Notes under the pieces: model-generated
Told to the model about the DNA's origin: nothing
The model's database searches: none
The model's input: the letters and a program-made list of their open reading frames with translations, nothing else
Shown here: in pieces, positions 43,674-54,278 of the stretch
Layout: each line of letters opens with the position of its first letter
How positions within the stretch are numbered: the stretch's first letter is position 1
NCBI GenBank assembly: GCA_963700255.1
Contig: CAVOWW010000020.1
Location: forward strand, 11,542-75,541
Direction: 5' to 3'
DNA from: UBA10649 sp963700255
GTDB taxonomy: Bacteria > Actinomycetota > Actinomycetes > S36-B12
DNA: 64,000 nt
Position numbers and translations under genes: made by a program

Positions 43674-45202
43674 CGCTGGAACATCTCCAGCATCCGGCGG
43701 GTGACGGCGAATCCGCCGAAGATGTTGATGCTGGCCAGCAGGATCGCCACGAAGGCGAGAACGGTCACGATGGTGTCACCCGTCCCGATCTGCAGGAGCG
43801 CGCCGACGATGATGATGCCGGAGATGGCGTTCGTGATCGACATCAGCGGCGTGTGCAGGGCGTGGTGCACGTGCCCGATCACGTAGTACCCGATGACGAT
43901 CGCCAGGACGAAGACCGTGATGTTGCCGGTCAGCTCGGGTGGAGCCGCAGCGGTCACGAGGAAGAGCATCAGGGCACCGATGGCGGTGATCGTGTACTTG
44001 CGCTTCGGGGAGGTGCTCTTCTTCGCCTCCTTCACGGCCACCGTGGCCGCCGGCTTCGGAGCGGCAGGTGCCGCTGACACCGCCACTGGCGGTGGCGGCC
44101 ACGTCTTCTCCCCGTCGCGCGCAACGGTCATGGTCCGGAGGACGACGTCATCCCAGTTCATGACGAGCTGCCCGTCCTTGCCCGGCGTCATGAGCTTCAT
44201 CAGGTTCACGAGGTTGGTGCCGTAGAGCTGAGACGCCTGGGCGGGCAGGCGGCCGGCCAGATCGGTGTGCCCGATGATCGTCACCCCGTTGGGCGTGACG
44301 ATCACCTCGTCGGGCTCGGAGCCTTCGACGTTGCCGCCGTTCGATGCTGCGAGGTCGACGATCACGGACCCGGGCTTCATCGAGGCGACCATCTCCGCCG
44401 TGATCAGCCGCGGTGCGGGTCGACCGGGGATGAGGGCCGTCGTGATGATGATGTCGACGTCCTTGGCCTGCTCGGCGTACAGCTTGGTCTCTCGGACCTT
44501 GTAGTCGTCGCCCATCTCCTTGGCGTACCCGGTGGCGCTGACCTCGACCTCGGGCGACTCGACCGCGAGGTACTCCCCGCCCATCGACTTCACCTGGTCG
44601 GCCACCTCGGGCCGGGGATCGGTCGCGCGCACGATCGCGCCGAGGGAGCCGGCGGCGCCGATGGCGGCGAGGCCGGCCACGCCGGCTCCTGCGACCAGGA
44701 CCTTGGCCGGCGGCATCTTGCCGGCGGCCGTGATCTGGCCCGTGAAGAAGCGGCCGAAGACGTTCGCGGCCTCGATGACCGCCCGGTAGCCCGCGATGTT
44801 GGCCATCGAGCTCAGGACGTCGAGGGACTGCGCCCGCGAGATGCGCGGGACCATGTCCATGGCCATGCCGGTCACGCCGCGCTCAGCCAGCTTGTCCACG
44901 AGCTCGGGCTGGAGGGCGGGGCTCATGAGGCTGACGAGGGTGGCTCCGGACCGCAGCAGGGCGATCTCGTCGTCCGAGGGGGGGTTGACGTGGAAGACGA
45001 TGTCGGCGGCCCAGGCCTCGTCACCCGTCGCGATGGCGGCGCCAGCAGCCGCGTAGGTCGCGTCCGTGAAGGCCGACGACACTCCCGCACCGGTCTCCAC
45101 GACGACCTCGTAGCCGAGTCCGATCAGCTGACCGACCGTCTTCGGGGTGGCGGCGACTCTGGTCTCGCCGAGCCGGTGCTCACGGGGAACTCCGATCAGC
45201 AA
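43670..45202 (-). CDS. pntA: NAD(P)+ transhydrogenase subunit alpha
   Basis: 510 residues in one chain, so the domain I and membrane parts split in some species are fused here. It begins LIGVPREHRLGETRVAATP, has the NAD site VLVAGAGVAGLAAIGAAGSLGAIVRATDPRPE and ends with four membrane helices (ITAIGALMLFLVTAAAPPELTGN...). The linker is an Ala/Pro-rich stretch near 385-405. It starts at TTG 45202, preceded by GGAG. With pntB it generates NADPH for biosynthesis and peroxide defence. Confidence 0.95.
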   Translation of the reverse strand: MLIGVPREHRLGETRVAATPKTVGQLIGLGYEVVVETGAGVSSAFTDATYAAAGAAIATGDEAWAADIVFHVNPPSDDEIALLRSGATLVSLMSPALQPELVDKLAERGVTGMAMDMVPRISRAQSLDVLSSMANIAGYRAVIEAANVFGRFFTGQITAAGKMPPAKVLVAGAGVAGLAAIGAAGSLGAIVRATDPRPEVADQVKSMGGEYLAVESPEVEVSATGYAKEMGDDYKVRETKLYAEQAKDVDIIITTALIPGRPAPRLITAEMVASMKPGSVIVDLAASNGGNVEGSEPDEVIVTPNGVTIIGHTDLAGRLPAQASQLYGTNLVNLMKLMTPGKDGQLVMNWDDVVLRTMTVARDGEKTWPPPPVAVSAAPAAPKPAATVAVKEAKKSTSPKRKYTITAIGALMLFLVTAAAPPELTGNITVFVLAIVIGYYVIGHVHHALHTPLMSITNAISGIIIVGALLQIGTGDTIVTVLAFVAILLASINIFGGFAVTRRMLEMFQR

Positions 45203-45393
45203 CTCGATCTCCTACCTCTCGTCTTCGCCGGTCGGCCTGGTACCCAGGCCCGCCGGGCCTCGGCCAGCCTAGGTGGAAACCCCCCGGGGTTTCCCGTCGT
45301 AGCCGCCCTGCACCTGCCATTGTCGTGTGCAACGCTCCCGAAACACGGGCTGTCTAGGGTGCGCTAGGTCACACGGAGAAGGGAAGGGGGCAC

Positions 45394-47025
45394 ATGGACA
45401 CCGGCACCACGCCCGCGCCGACGGCGGTGGACCCCTTCGACGAGATGCTCCTGCCCGACGGCAGCCCACGCGAGCCGCACTCCGCCATGTTCCAGACGCT
45501 CTCGAGCCTCGGCTCCGACGGACTGGCCGAGCGGGCCCGGCAGCGGGACGGCTACCTCGACCGGCACGGCATCACCTTCACTCTCGGTGAGCGGGAGCGC
45601 CCCCTGCCGATGGACCTCGTACCGCGCGTTCTCACGCCGCCCGAATGGAAGCAGATCGAGGCAGGCGTCATCCAGCGGCTCCGGGCGCTCGAGGCGTTCC
45701 TGTCCGATGTCTACGGCGCCGGCAACGCCCTCAAGGACGGCCTCATCCCGCGGCGGCTGGTGACGACGTCGACGCACTTCCACCGCCAGGCCTGGGGCAT
45801 CGAGACGCCGAACAACGTCCGCATCCACGTGTCCGGAATCGACCTCATCCGCGACGAGGCGGGCGAGTTCAGGGTGCTCGAGGACAACCTGCGCAACCCG
45901 TCCGGCGTCTCCTACGTCCTGGAGAACCGACGGACCCTCGCGCACGTGCTGCCCGAGATCTTCACCCACCACCGCGTGCGTGCGGTCAACGAGTACCCGG
46001 AGCGGCTCCTCCACGCGCTCAAGGCCGCGGCCCCGCCCGACATCAAGGACCCCACCGTTGTCGTGCTCACGCCCGGCGTGCACAACTCGGCCCACTACGA
46101 GCACGCGTTCCTGGCCCGCCACATGGGCATCGAGCTCGTGGAGGGCCGCGACCTCTACTGCCGCGACTCGACGGTGTGGATGCGCACGACGTCCGGACCG
46201 GAGCCGGTGCACGTCATCTACCGCCGCATCGACGACGACTTCCTCGATCCGGTCCACCTGCTGCCCGACAGCGTCCTCGGGATCCCCGGGGTCGTGAACG
46301 CCGCGCGCGCCGGGCGCGTCACGATCGCCAACGCGATCGGCAACGGCGTCGCCGACGACAAGGCGGTGTACCCGTACGTCCCGGCCTTCATCCGCTACTA
46401 CCTGAACGAAGAGCCGATCCTGCCCAACGTCGACACCTTCGACCTCTCCGACGCCGACCAGCGCGCGTGGGTGCTGGACCGCCTCGACCGGATGGTGGTC
46501 AAGCCGAGCGATGCCTCCGGCGGGTACGGACTGATGATGGGCCCGTGGGCGACCGACGAGCAGCTCGCCAACACGCGGTCCGCGGTGCTCGAGAACCCGC
46601 GCGGCTGGATCGCCCAGCCCGTCGTGACCTTCTCGACCTGTCCCACGGTCGTCGAGGACGGGCGGATCTCGCCTCGCCACGTCGACCTGAGGCCGTTCGC
46701 CGTCAATGACGGGACGAACGTGTTCGTGCTGCCTGGCGGGCTGAGCCGCGTGGCGCTGCCGGAGGGCAGCCTCGTCGTGAACTCGAGCCAGGGCGGCGGC
46801 TCGAAGGACACGTGGGTGATCGACGACGGGACGCTCGACGACGCTCCCCCGGAGTCGGTGTCGCCGGAGCCCGCCGAGCGCTCGCTCTCCGACGCGGTCG
46901 CGGCCAACTTCTCCAAGCGCTACAACTCCCCGACCAGCCACGAGGACCGGTTGGTGCAGCAGCAGCGGCAGCAGCAGCAGTCCCGGCTGCCGAGGCCGCT
47001 GCGGGATGACGAGGCACCGTGCTGA
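45394..47025 (+). CDS. Circularly permuted type 2 ATP-grasp protein
   Basis: 543 residues of the COG2308 family. Signature blocks are visible: YGAGNALKDGLIPRRLV, RIHVSGIDLIRDEAGEFRVLEDNLRNPSGVSYVLENR, DRMVVKPSDASGGYGLMMGP and IAQPVVTFSTCPT. It probably forms an amide or peptide bond with ATP on an unknown peptide. The C-terminus is glutamine-rich (VQQQRQQQQ). It overlaps the alpha-E gene by 7 bp. The trio with alpha-E and transglutaminase-like proteins is a recurrent actinobacterial and proteobacterial cassette. Confidence 0.92.
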   Translation: MDTGTTPAPTAVDPFDEMLLPDGSPREPHSAMFQTLSSLGSDGLAERARQRDGYLDRHGITFTLGERERPLPMDLVPRVLTPPEWKQIEAGVIQRLRALEAFLSDVYGAGNALKDGLIPRRLVTTSTHFHRQAWGIETPNNVRIHVSGIDLIRDEAGEFRVLEDNLRNPSGVSYVLENRRTLAHVLPEIFTHHRVRAVNEYPERLLHALKAAAPPDIKDPTVVVLTPGVHNSAHYEHAFLARHMGIELVEGRDLYCRDSTVWMRTTSGPEPVHVIYRRIDDDFLDPVHLLPDSVLGIPGVVNAARAGRVTIANAIGNGVADDKAVYPYVPAFIRYYLNEEPILPNVDTFDLSDADQRAWVLDRLDRMVVKPSDASGGYGLMMGPWATDEQLANTRSAVLENPRGWIAQPVVTFSTCPTVVEDGRISPRHVDLRPFAVNDGTNVFVLPGGLSRVALPEGSLVVNSSQGGGSKDTWVIDDGTLDDAPPESVSPEPAERSLSDAVAANFSKRYNSPTSHEDRLVQQQRQQQQSRLPRPLRDDEAPC

Positions 47026-47924
47026 GCCGCATCGCCGAGTCGTTCTTCTGGCTCGGGCGCTACGTCGAGCGTGCTGAGGCGACTGCTCGGCTGCTGTCCG
47101 AGCACCATCAGCTGCTGGTCGAGGACCGCTCCGTCCCGGAGGAGATGGGGTGCGCCCTCCTGCTCGACGCGCTCACGATGCCCACCACTGGCGTCGAGAC
47201 CGCGCAGGACCTCGTCCGGGTCGTCGTCGGCGGCGAGCTCGAGTCCTCGACCATCTCCGGAGCGGTCTCGGCCGCCCGCACCAACGCCCGGGCAGTGCGG
47301 GACTCGCTCTCCCAGGACACGTTCGAGGCCCTCAACTCGGCCCACCTCGCCCTGTCCCGCGGCATGGCCTTCACCGCCAGCCCGGGAGTCGCCCTGCACC
47401 GGGTGCTCGAGCGGCTGCTCGTGGTCAACGGCGTCGTCGACTGGACGATGCCGAGGGACGAGGCCTACCAGTTCATGGTCCTCGGCCGCGAGCTCGAGCG
47501 CATCGACATGGTCGGCCGTCTCCTCTCGATCCGCCACGACGAGATGTGGCCGTCGTCGGGACCGGCCGCCGCCCTGCGTGCCGCGGGGGCGCTCTCGCCC
47601 TACCTGCGCACCGGCAAGCCCCTCAACGCGACCGACGTCCGACGCTTCCTCGTGCTCGATGCGACCTTCCCCCGGTCGATGCGCTCCTGCGCTGCCGACG
47701 CCGAGGAGGCCGTTCGCAGCCTGCAGCAGCTGGGCGTCAGCGACAGCGGCTCGCTGCTGCGCGAGGTGGGCATGCTGCGATCGGAGCTCGAGTACGCCCG
47801 CGTGCCCTCGTCGAACGACATCGAGAAGTTCATCGACGAGGCCCGCGAGGCGTCGCTGCGCGCCTCCGAAGAGGTCAATCGGGCGTTCTTCCGCCAGCAC
47901 GGAACCATCGTGTGGAGCCACTGA
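47019..47924 (+). CDS. Alpha-E domain-containing protein
   Basis: 301 all-helical residues of the COG2307 family, starting at GTG 47019: LSRIAESFFWLGRYVERAEATARLL is the hallmark opening, with ELERIDMVGRLLSIRH and LRASEEVNRAFFRQHG later. The domain is thought to be a partner of the ATP-grasp enzyme in an undefined peptide-making pathway. It overlaps both neighbours (7 bp and 1 bp), so stoichiometric expression is likely. No membrane segments. Confidence 0.92.
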   Translation: MLSRIAESFFWLGRYVERAEATARLLSEHHQLLVEDRSVPEEMGCALLLDALTMPTTGVETAQDLVRVVVGGELESSTISGAVSAARTNARAVRDSLSQDTFEALNSAHLALSRGMAFTASPGVALHRVLERLLVVNGVVDWTMPRDEAYQFMVLGRELERIDMVGRLLSIRHDEMWPSSGPAAALRAAGALSPYLRTGKPLNATDVRRFLVLDATFPRSMRSCAADAEEAVRSLQQLGVSDSGSLLREVGMLRSELEYARVPSSNDIEKFIDEAREASLRASEEVNRAFFRQHGTIVWSH

Positions 47925-48781
47925 TGCAGACCAGGACCGGACGTCGCCTCCATATCGCCCATCGCACGGGCTACCGCTACGCCGACGTGGTGGATGCCTC
48001 GTTCAACGAGGTGCGCATGACTCCCCTGAGCGTCGACGGCCAGCTGCTCCTGAACCACAGCCTCAGCGTTCATCCGGCCTCGTCGGTCCAGACGTACGAG
48101 GACTACTGGGGCGCGCACGTCGAGGCGTTCGACGTCCACGGGCCCCATCGCGTCCTGGAGATCGTCGCGCTCAGCACCGTGGACACCCCGCCGATGAAGC
48201 CGCCCGTCCCGGGAATGTCGTGGGACGTCGTGCTCGACGGCAACGTGCAGGACATGTACTCGGAGTTCCTGTTCCCGACCGACTACGTCGACGACGCCCT
48301 CGCCGACGAGCATCGGGCCGGGATCGTGGCCGAGATGGTGGCGAGCCCCACCCCCTGGTACGCCGGCACGCTGGCCGTCGCCGCCGTGCGCGACCGGCTC
48401 ACCTACTCGGCCGGGATCACCAACGTGTCGACGACCGCTGCCCAGGCGTGGGAGTCCCGGCACGGCGTCTGCCAGGACTTCACGCACGCCACGCTGTCGC
48501 TGCTGCGGGCCGCCCGGGTGCCGGCGCGCTACGTCAGCGGCTACCTCCACACGGAGGAGCCCGCCCTCGGCCAGACGGTCACCGGGGAGTCGCACGCCTG
48601 GGTGGAGTACTGGGATGGCCAGTGGCAGGCCGTCGACCCCACGAACGACCGCGCCGTCGGTTCCGCGCACGTGATCGTCGCGCGCGGGCGCGACTATGCC
48701 GACGTGCCGCCCCTGAAGGGGATCTACGCCGGTGGTCAGAGCGAGGGCCTGGGCGTGAGCGTGGAGATCACCCAGCTCTGA
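47924..48781 (+). CDS. Transglutaminase-like cysteine protease family protein
   Basis: 285 residues: an N-terminal beta domain (LHIAHRTGYRYADVVDASFNEVRMTPL) and a transglutaminase core with catalytic cysteine in HGVCQDFTH, histidine in GESHAWVEYW and aspartate in QAVDPTNDR. It may be a peptidase rather than a true transglutaminase. ATG 47924 overlaps the alpha-E stop by one base. Third member of the COG2308/COG2307/COG1305 set. Confidence 0.92.
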   Translation: MQTRTGRRLHIAHRTGYRYADVVDASFNEVRMTPLSVDGQLLLNHSLSVHPASSVQTYEDYWGAHVEAFDVHGPHRVLEIVALSTVDTPPMKPPVPGMSWDVVLDGNVQDMYSEFLFPTDYVDDALADEHRAGIVAEMVASPTPWYAGTLAVAAVRDRLTYSAGITNVSTTAAQAWESRHGVCQDFTHATLSLLRAARVPARYVSGYLHTEEPALGQTVTGESHAWVEYWDGQWQAVDPTNDRAVGSAHVIVARGRDYADVPPLKGIYAGGQSEGLGVSVEITQL

Positions 48782-48783
48782 CC

Positions 48784-48847
48784 CGATGCCTCGTCATTCG
48801 TGGCTGTCCCCGCAGCCTCGCCGACAGCCACGAATGACGAGGTATCG
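48784..48847 (+). terminator. Long hairpin terminator after the transglutaminase gene
   Basis: 25-bp arms at 48784-48808 and 48823-48847 with a single GU pair and a 14-base loop, starting three bases past the stop. There is no T-tract. Confidence 0.75.
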
Positions 48848-48894
48848 GAAGGCGTGGGTTATCGTCTTTGGGTCCCCCACGACTGAGGAGTCCC

Positions 48895-49782
48895 ATGCCT
48901 TCCCTGCGTTCCGGCCTGACGATCGCGGCGTGCAGCGCCGCCGTCGTGCTCGGCGGCCTCATCGCACCCGCCCCCGCGAGCGCGGCACCCTCCCTGGGTG
49001 CCTGCTACTCCTACAAGGCGGCGGTACTGACGGAGACCTCGACATCGGCCCCAGCGGTGGACTGCAGCGCCGAGCACACCGCCGAGACGTACTACGTCGG
49101 GACGGTGCCTGCCTCCTTCGGGCTCCCGTCCGAGGCTTCCAAGGCCAAGCTCCTCTCGGCCGGGCGCCCCTGCACCGTCCGGGCCATGAACTCCTACCTG
49201 GGCCTGCAGGACCGCGAGCTGCCCAGCCGGTTCCGCACCGTCGTGCTGCTCCCCACCGACGACCAGTGGGCCGCCGGCGACCGATGGGTGCGCTGCGACG
49301 TCGTTCTCCAGGGCGGGCTCCAGCTCAAGGCCTTCGCGGGGACCGCCGCGGCGCTGGTCGCGGCGACCCCCGCCGATCAGTTCAACTTCTGCACGCCCCA
49401 GGAGCCCAACGCCCGGGCCACCGCGGCCTATCCCTGCCTGAGCCCCAAGAAGAACTGGATCAAGGTCCTCGACCAGGAGCTGGGCGGGCCCGGCTCGTCG
49501 TTCCCCGGCACCAGCACTGTCGAGCGCAAGACCCGCGCGCTGTGCGCGAAGCAGGGCAAGAAGTGGGACGGCAAGGAGAAGTACCCGGGGTGGTGGGCGA
49601 TCTGGCCGACGCAGGCCGGCTGGAAGGAGGGCAAGCGCTCCGCGCAGTGCTTCGTGCCCTTCAAGCAGTACCTGAAGGAGGTCGCGTCGCAGGCCCCGGT
49701 GCCGACGCCGATCCCGGTCCCGCTGCCCACCCCGGAGCCGACGCCCATCCCGACGATCGACCCGCAGCCGCCGGCCGTCTGA
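48895..49782 (+). CDS. Secreted protein with septum-formation-like domain
   Basis: 295 residues from ATG 48895, with a signal peptide (SGLTIAACSAAVVLGGLIAPAPASA). The mature domain carries regularly placed cysteines (GACYSY, VDCSAEHTAE, RPCTVRAM, VRCDVVL, FCTPQ, YPCLS, ALCAKQG, AQCFVPF) and resembles the actinobacterial septum-formation family, usually found with the Cys-aromatic CY and AEHTAE patterns. It ends with a proline-rich tail (PTPIPVPLPTPEPTPIPTI) that may span the peptidoglycan. Role unknown; separated from the upstream operon by a strong hairpin. Confidence 0.75.
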   Translation: MPSLRSGLTIAACSAAVVLGGLIAPAPASAAPSLGACYSYKAAVLTETSTSAPAVDCSAEHTAETYYVGTVPASFGLPSEASKAKLLSAGRPCTVRAMNSYLGLQDRELPSRFRTVVLLPTDDQWAAGDRWVRCDVVLQGGLQLKAFAGTAAALVAATPADQFNFCTPQEPNARATAAYPCLSPKKNWIKVLDQELGGPGSSFPGTSTVERKTRALCAKQGKKWDGKEKYPGWWAIWPTQAGWKEGKRSAQCFVPFKQYLKEVASQAPVPTPIPVPLPTPEPTPIPTIDPQPPAV

Positions 49783-49791
49783 CCGGCCGCC

Positions 49792-50733
49792 TCAGCCGAG
49801 GGGGCTCCGCGGCAGGTCGTCCGGGTACATCGACTCCATCTCCGACCGGGTGGCATCGAGCCGGGCCCGCTGGTCCCCGGTGAGCTCGAACGTCAGCGAC
49901 CGCACGATCGAGTCGACCGTGGCCGGCCGGGTCGCGCCGGGGATCGGGATCATGACGGGCGTGCTCGCCAGCAGCCAGGCCAGCACCGTCTCCTGCGCGC
50001 TGGCTCCCAGCTCGTCACCGACAGCTGCGAACTCGGCGTAGTGCGACCCGACCTCGCGCGCCTGGGTGGACCCGCCGAGCGGTGACCAGGGCAGGAACGC
50101 GATCCCGAGGTCGGTGCACCGCTGGAGCACGTCGGCGTCGCCGCGGAATCGTGGCGACCACTCGTTCTGCACCGAGACGACGCCGCCGTCGGCGGGACCT
50201 CCGAGCACGTCGAGCGCCACCTCGAGCTCGGCGAGATTCACGTTGGACAGCCCGATCCGGCGCACGAGGCCGGCGTCGAGCAGCTCCCGCAGCACCGCCA
50301 TCTGGTCGCGGTACGCGAAGGCGGGGTCGTGGCGATGGTGCTGGTACAGCTCGATGACGTCGACCTCGAGCGCCGCGAGGCTCGCCTCGCAGGCGGCGCG
50401 CAGTCCCTGCGCACTCGAGTCACGGCCCCACGACTCGCCCGGGCCGCGTGTCAGGCCGCCCTTAGTGGTCACGAGCACCCGACCGAGGTCCGCCGGGCCG
50501 GTGTAGGTGCGCAGCGCCTCGGCGACGAGTGCCTCGTTGTGACCGACGGCATCCCACGACGGCGCGTAGATGTTGGCGGTGTCGATGAGGGTGATGCCCA
50601 GGTCGAGGGCACGATGCACCGTCTCCAGGGCGCGCTCGCGGTGGTCGGTCATGTCCTCGAACGACAGCGGCATGCAGCCGAGTCCGACAGCCGAGACGTC
50701 AAGGTCGCCGATGCGGCGGGTGGGGAGCGTCAT
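49792..50733 (-). CDS. Aldo/keto reductase
   Basis: 313 residues of the AKR TIM-barrel. The tetrad is visible: aspartate and tyrosine in LIDTANIYAP, lysine in VLVTTKGGL and histidine in ELYQHHRHDPAF. The NADP-binding end is IPIPGATRPATVDSIVRSL. It reduces an aldehyde or ketone with NADPH; the substrate is unknown. It is convergent with the septum-formation-like gene and 30 bp downstream of the ABC-F gene on the same strand. Confidence 0.93.
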   Translation of the reverse strand: MTLPTRRIGDLDVSAVGLGCMPLSFEDMTDHRERALETVHRALDLGITLIDTANIYAPSWDAVGHNEALVAEALRTYTGPADLGRVLVTTKGGLTRGPGESWGRDSSAQGLRAACEASLAALEVDVIELYQHHRHDPAFAYRDQMAVLRELLDAGLVRRIGLSNVNLAELEVALDVLGGPADGGVVSVQNEWSPRFRGDADVLQRCTDLGIAFLPWSPLGGSTQAREVGSHYAEFAAVGDELGASAQETVLAWLLASTPVMIPIPGATRPATVDSIVRSLTFELTGDQRARLDATRSEMESMYPDDLPRSPLG

Positions 50734-50763
50734 ACCGGGATCCTATTGACGAGGCGTCGAACC

Positions 50764-52536
<1,773 letters not shown>

Positions 52537-52565
52537 AGGATCATTGTCACGGATAGAGTCCGCTC

Positions 52566-53621
52566 GTGCGCCTGCCCTGGGCTCGACGTGACGCGTTCGA
52601 GCCGCCGACCCCATCGGCTCCGGCGACGCCGGTCGTACCCAGCCTGGGAAACGGCCTCACGGTCCCTATCCGGCCCGAGGACTACCCGGCCCTGCTCGAG
52701 TCCCTTCGCGGCGAAGCCCTCCCGCCCGCGAGCCCGGAGTTCTATGTGGACTGGGACGGGATCCGAACCCGCATCGCCATGCTGCCGTGGGCGCCCTCAG
52801 AGCTCGCGGGGCGCGTCAACAGCACCTTGCCCATCCCCGACGATGGCTACCGCAGTGAGGACGTCGAGTACGCGTCCCTCGCGGCGGCCCTCAACTCGGC
52901 CCGCGACACCTTCCGGATCGTCGAGATCGGTGCCGGCTGGGCGCCGTGGGCCGTGGCGGGAGTCGTTCAGGCCCGACGGCGCGGTCTGGCCGCCTTCGCG
53001 ATCGCGGTCGAGGCGGACGAGACCCGCAGTTCGTGGGCCATGCAGCACGCACTGGATAACGACGTGAACGCCGAGCTGATCGAGGGGTCGCCCGAGGAGA
53101 TCGCGATGCGCCTTGCCGAGCCGGCGGGCGACATCGAGCTTCGCGTGGTGCGTGGGGCGGGCTGGCATACGAACACGACGCTCCAGTTTCCCGTCCTCGA
53201 CGATGGCGACATGGGGGGAGCCGTCTGGACCCTGCACGGCACCGACGTGGACTACCGCGGCGCCCACCTGCCGCACTATGAGGTGCCCGCCGTGTCGGTG
53301 GGGTCGCTCCTCGACGCACCGGTGCTCACGGATCTCCTGCACATCGACGTGCAGGGCGTTGAGTTCGACCTGGTCCAGCCGTCAAGCGACGCGATCCAGG
53401 GACGAGTCCGGCTGATGGCGGTGGGCACGACGGACCGGCTCACCGAGGGGCAGCTGCAGACGCACCTGCTGTCACGCGGCTGGGGGCTCGCGATCGACAT
53501 CCCGTGCACGGCAGTGTTCACCATGACCCATCCGACCCTTGCCGGCTTCACGATCCAGGACGGCCTGCAGCTCTGGGAGAACCCGTTCCTCCGCGAGGAC
53601 TTCCCCGGGAGCAGCCGCTAG
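52566..53621 (+). CDS. FkbM-like SAM-dependent methyltransferase
   Basis: 351 residues. A Rossmann start is at FRIVEIGAGWAPWAVAGVVQARRRGLAAFAIAVEADE and the FkbM-like hallmark LLHIDVQGVEFDLVQPS occurs near residue 270. FkbM enzymes O-methylate sugars or polyketides; here the substrate is unknown. It overlaps the convergent DUF4864-like gene by 4 bp. It stands in no obvious glycan cluster. Confidence 0.75.
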   Translation: MRLPWARRDAFEPPTPSAPATPVVPSLGNGLTVPIRPEDYPALLESLRGEALPPASPEFYVDWDGIRTRIAMLPWAPSELAGRVNSTLPIPDDGYRSEDVEYASLAAALNSARDTFRIVEIGAGWAPWAVAGVVQARRRGLAAFAIAVEADETRSSWAMQHALDNDVNAELIEGSPEEIAMRLAEPAGDIELRVVRGAGWHTNTTLQFPVLDDGDMGGAVWTLHGTDVDYRGAHLPHYEVPAVSVGSLLDAPVLTDLLHIDVQGVEFDLVQPSSDAIQGRVRLMAVGTTDRLTEGQLQTHLLSRGWGLAIDIPCTAVFTMTHPTLAGFTIQDGLQLWENPFLREDFPGSSR

Positions 53622-54145
53622 ACGGTCTGGACCGCCTCGGTCCCGAGGGTCGATGCGCCGTCGATGCGCCAGCCGTCCGGCTCGAGCACGAAGCGGTAGC
53701 CCAGCTGGGCCGTCACGCCGTTCCGTCCCGTGACGGCGACCACCGCGACCGCCCGACCCGGCCCCTGCTCACGGCACTCGACGATCCGGTGGCTGGCGGC
53801 AGCGGCCACCTCGGGATACCCCGAGAGGATGATCGCCCGGAAGCCCGCCAGGTCGGTGGACGCCCGGAACGACTCGGATGCGAGCCTGAAGGCGGCTCGG
53901 TAGTCACCCGCGGCGAACGCGGCCAGTTGCGCTGCCACAATCCCGTCGATGCCCTCAGCGACGTCGGCGCCGCACTCGGGGACCTCGGGCTCGGTGGTCG
54001 GTGGGGGTGGCGGAGCACTCGGAGCGGGTGTGCTCGCCGGGACGGAACTCGAGCCGACCGGATCCGGGGTCGCTTCGGGCGCGGCCGAGCAGCCCGTGAG
54101 GACCAGCGCCCCGGCCAAGGCTCCCGCTGCTGCCGCCCGTCGCAT
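53618..54145 (-). CDS. DUF4864-like lipoprotein
   Basis: 175 residues from ATG 54145. The lipobox is LTGC (AGALVLTGCSAAPEAT), followed by a proline- and serine-rich linker (TPAPSAPPPPPTTEP) and a DUF4864-like domain: VAAQLAAFAAGDYRAAFRLASESFRASTDLAGFRAIILSGYPEV with a Trp-containing end (GYRFVLEPDGWRIDGAS). Surface-anchored; function unknown. A longer upstream reading frame is non-coding overlap with the divergent gene. Confidence 0.78.
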   Translation of the reverse strand: MRRAAAAGALAGALVLTGCSAAPEATPDPVGSSSVPASTPAPSAPPPPPTTEPEVPECGADVAEGIDGIVAAQLAAFAAGDYRAAFRLASESFRASTDLAGFRAIILSGYPEVAAAASHRIVECREQGPGRAVAVVAVTGRNGVTAQLGYRFVLEPDGWRIDGASTLGTEAVQTV

Positions 54146-54278
54146 GCGGTCACGATGCCAGCACTCACCGTCCGGCGCGACCTGAGCACGACACTCCCAT
54201 CGCCTAACACGCGCTTGGGGCCATTGCGTAGGACAATCGCCACCAGGCGGGGGCTCAGGCAAGCGGTGCGAGGGGAAC

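Noticed and set aside
45275..45294. Short hairpin in the divergent pntA/ATP-grasp interval
   Set aside because: GGAAACCCC/GGGGTTTCC is only 9 bp and lies between divergent genes, so terminator or operator role cannot be decided.
47150..48781. Longer reading frame upstream of the transglutaminase gene
   Set aside because: The part before ATG 47924 overlaps the alpha-E gene and is composed of out-of-frame arginine/proline-rich sequence.
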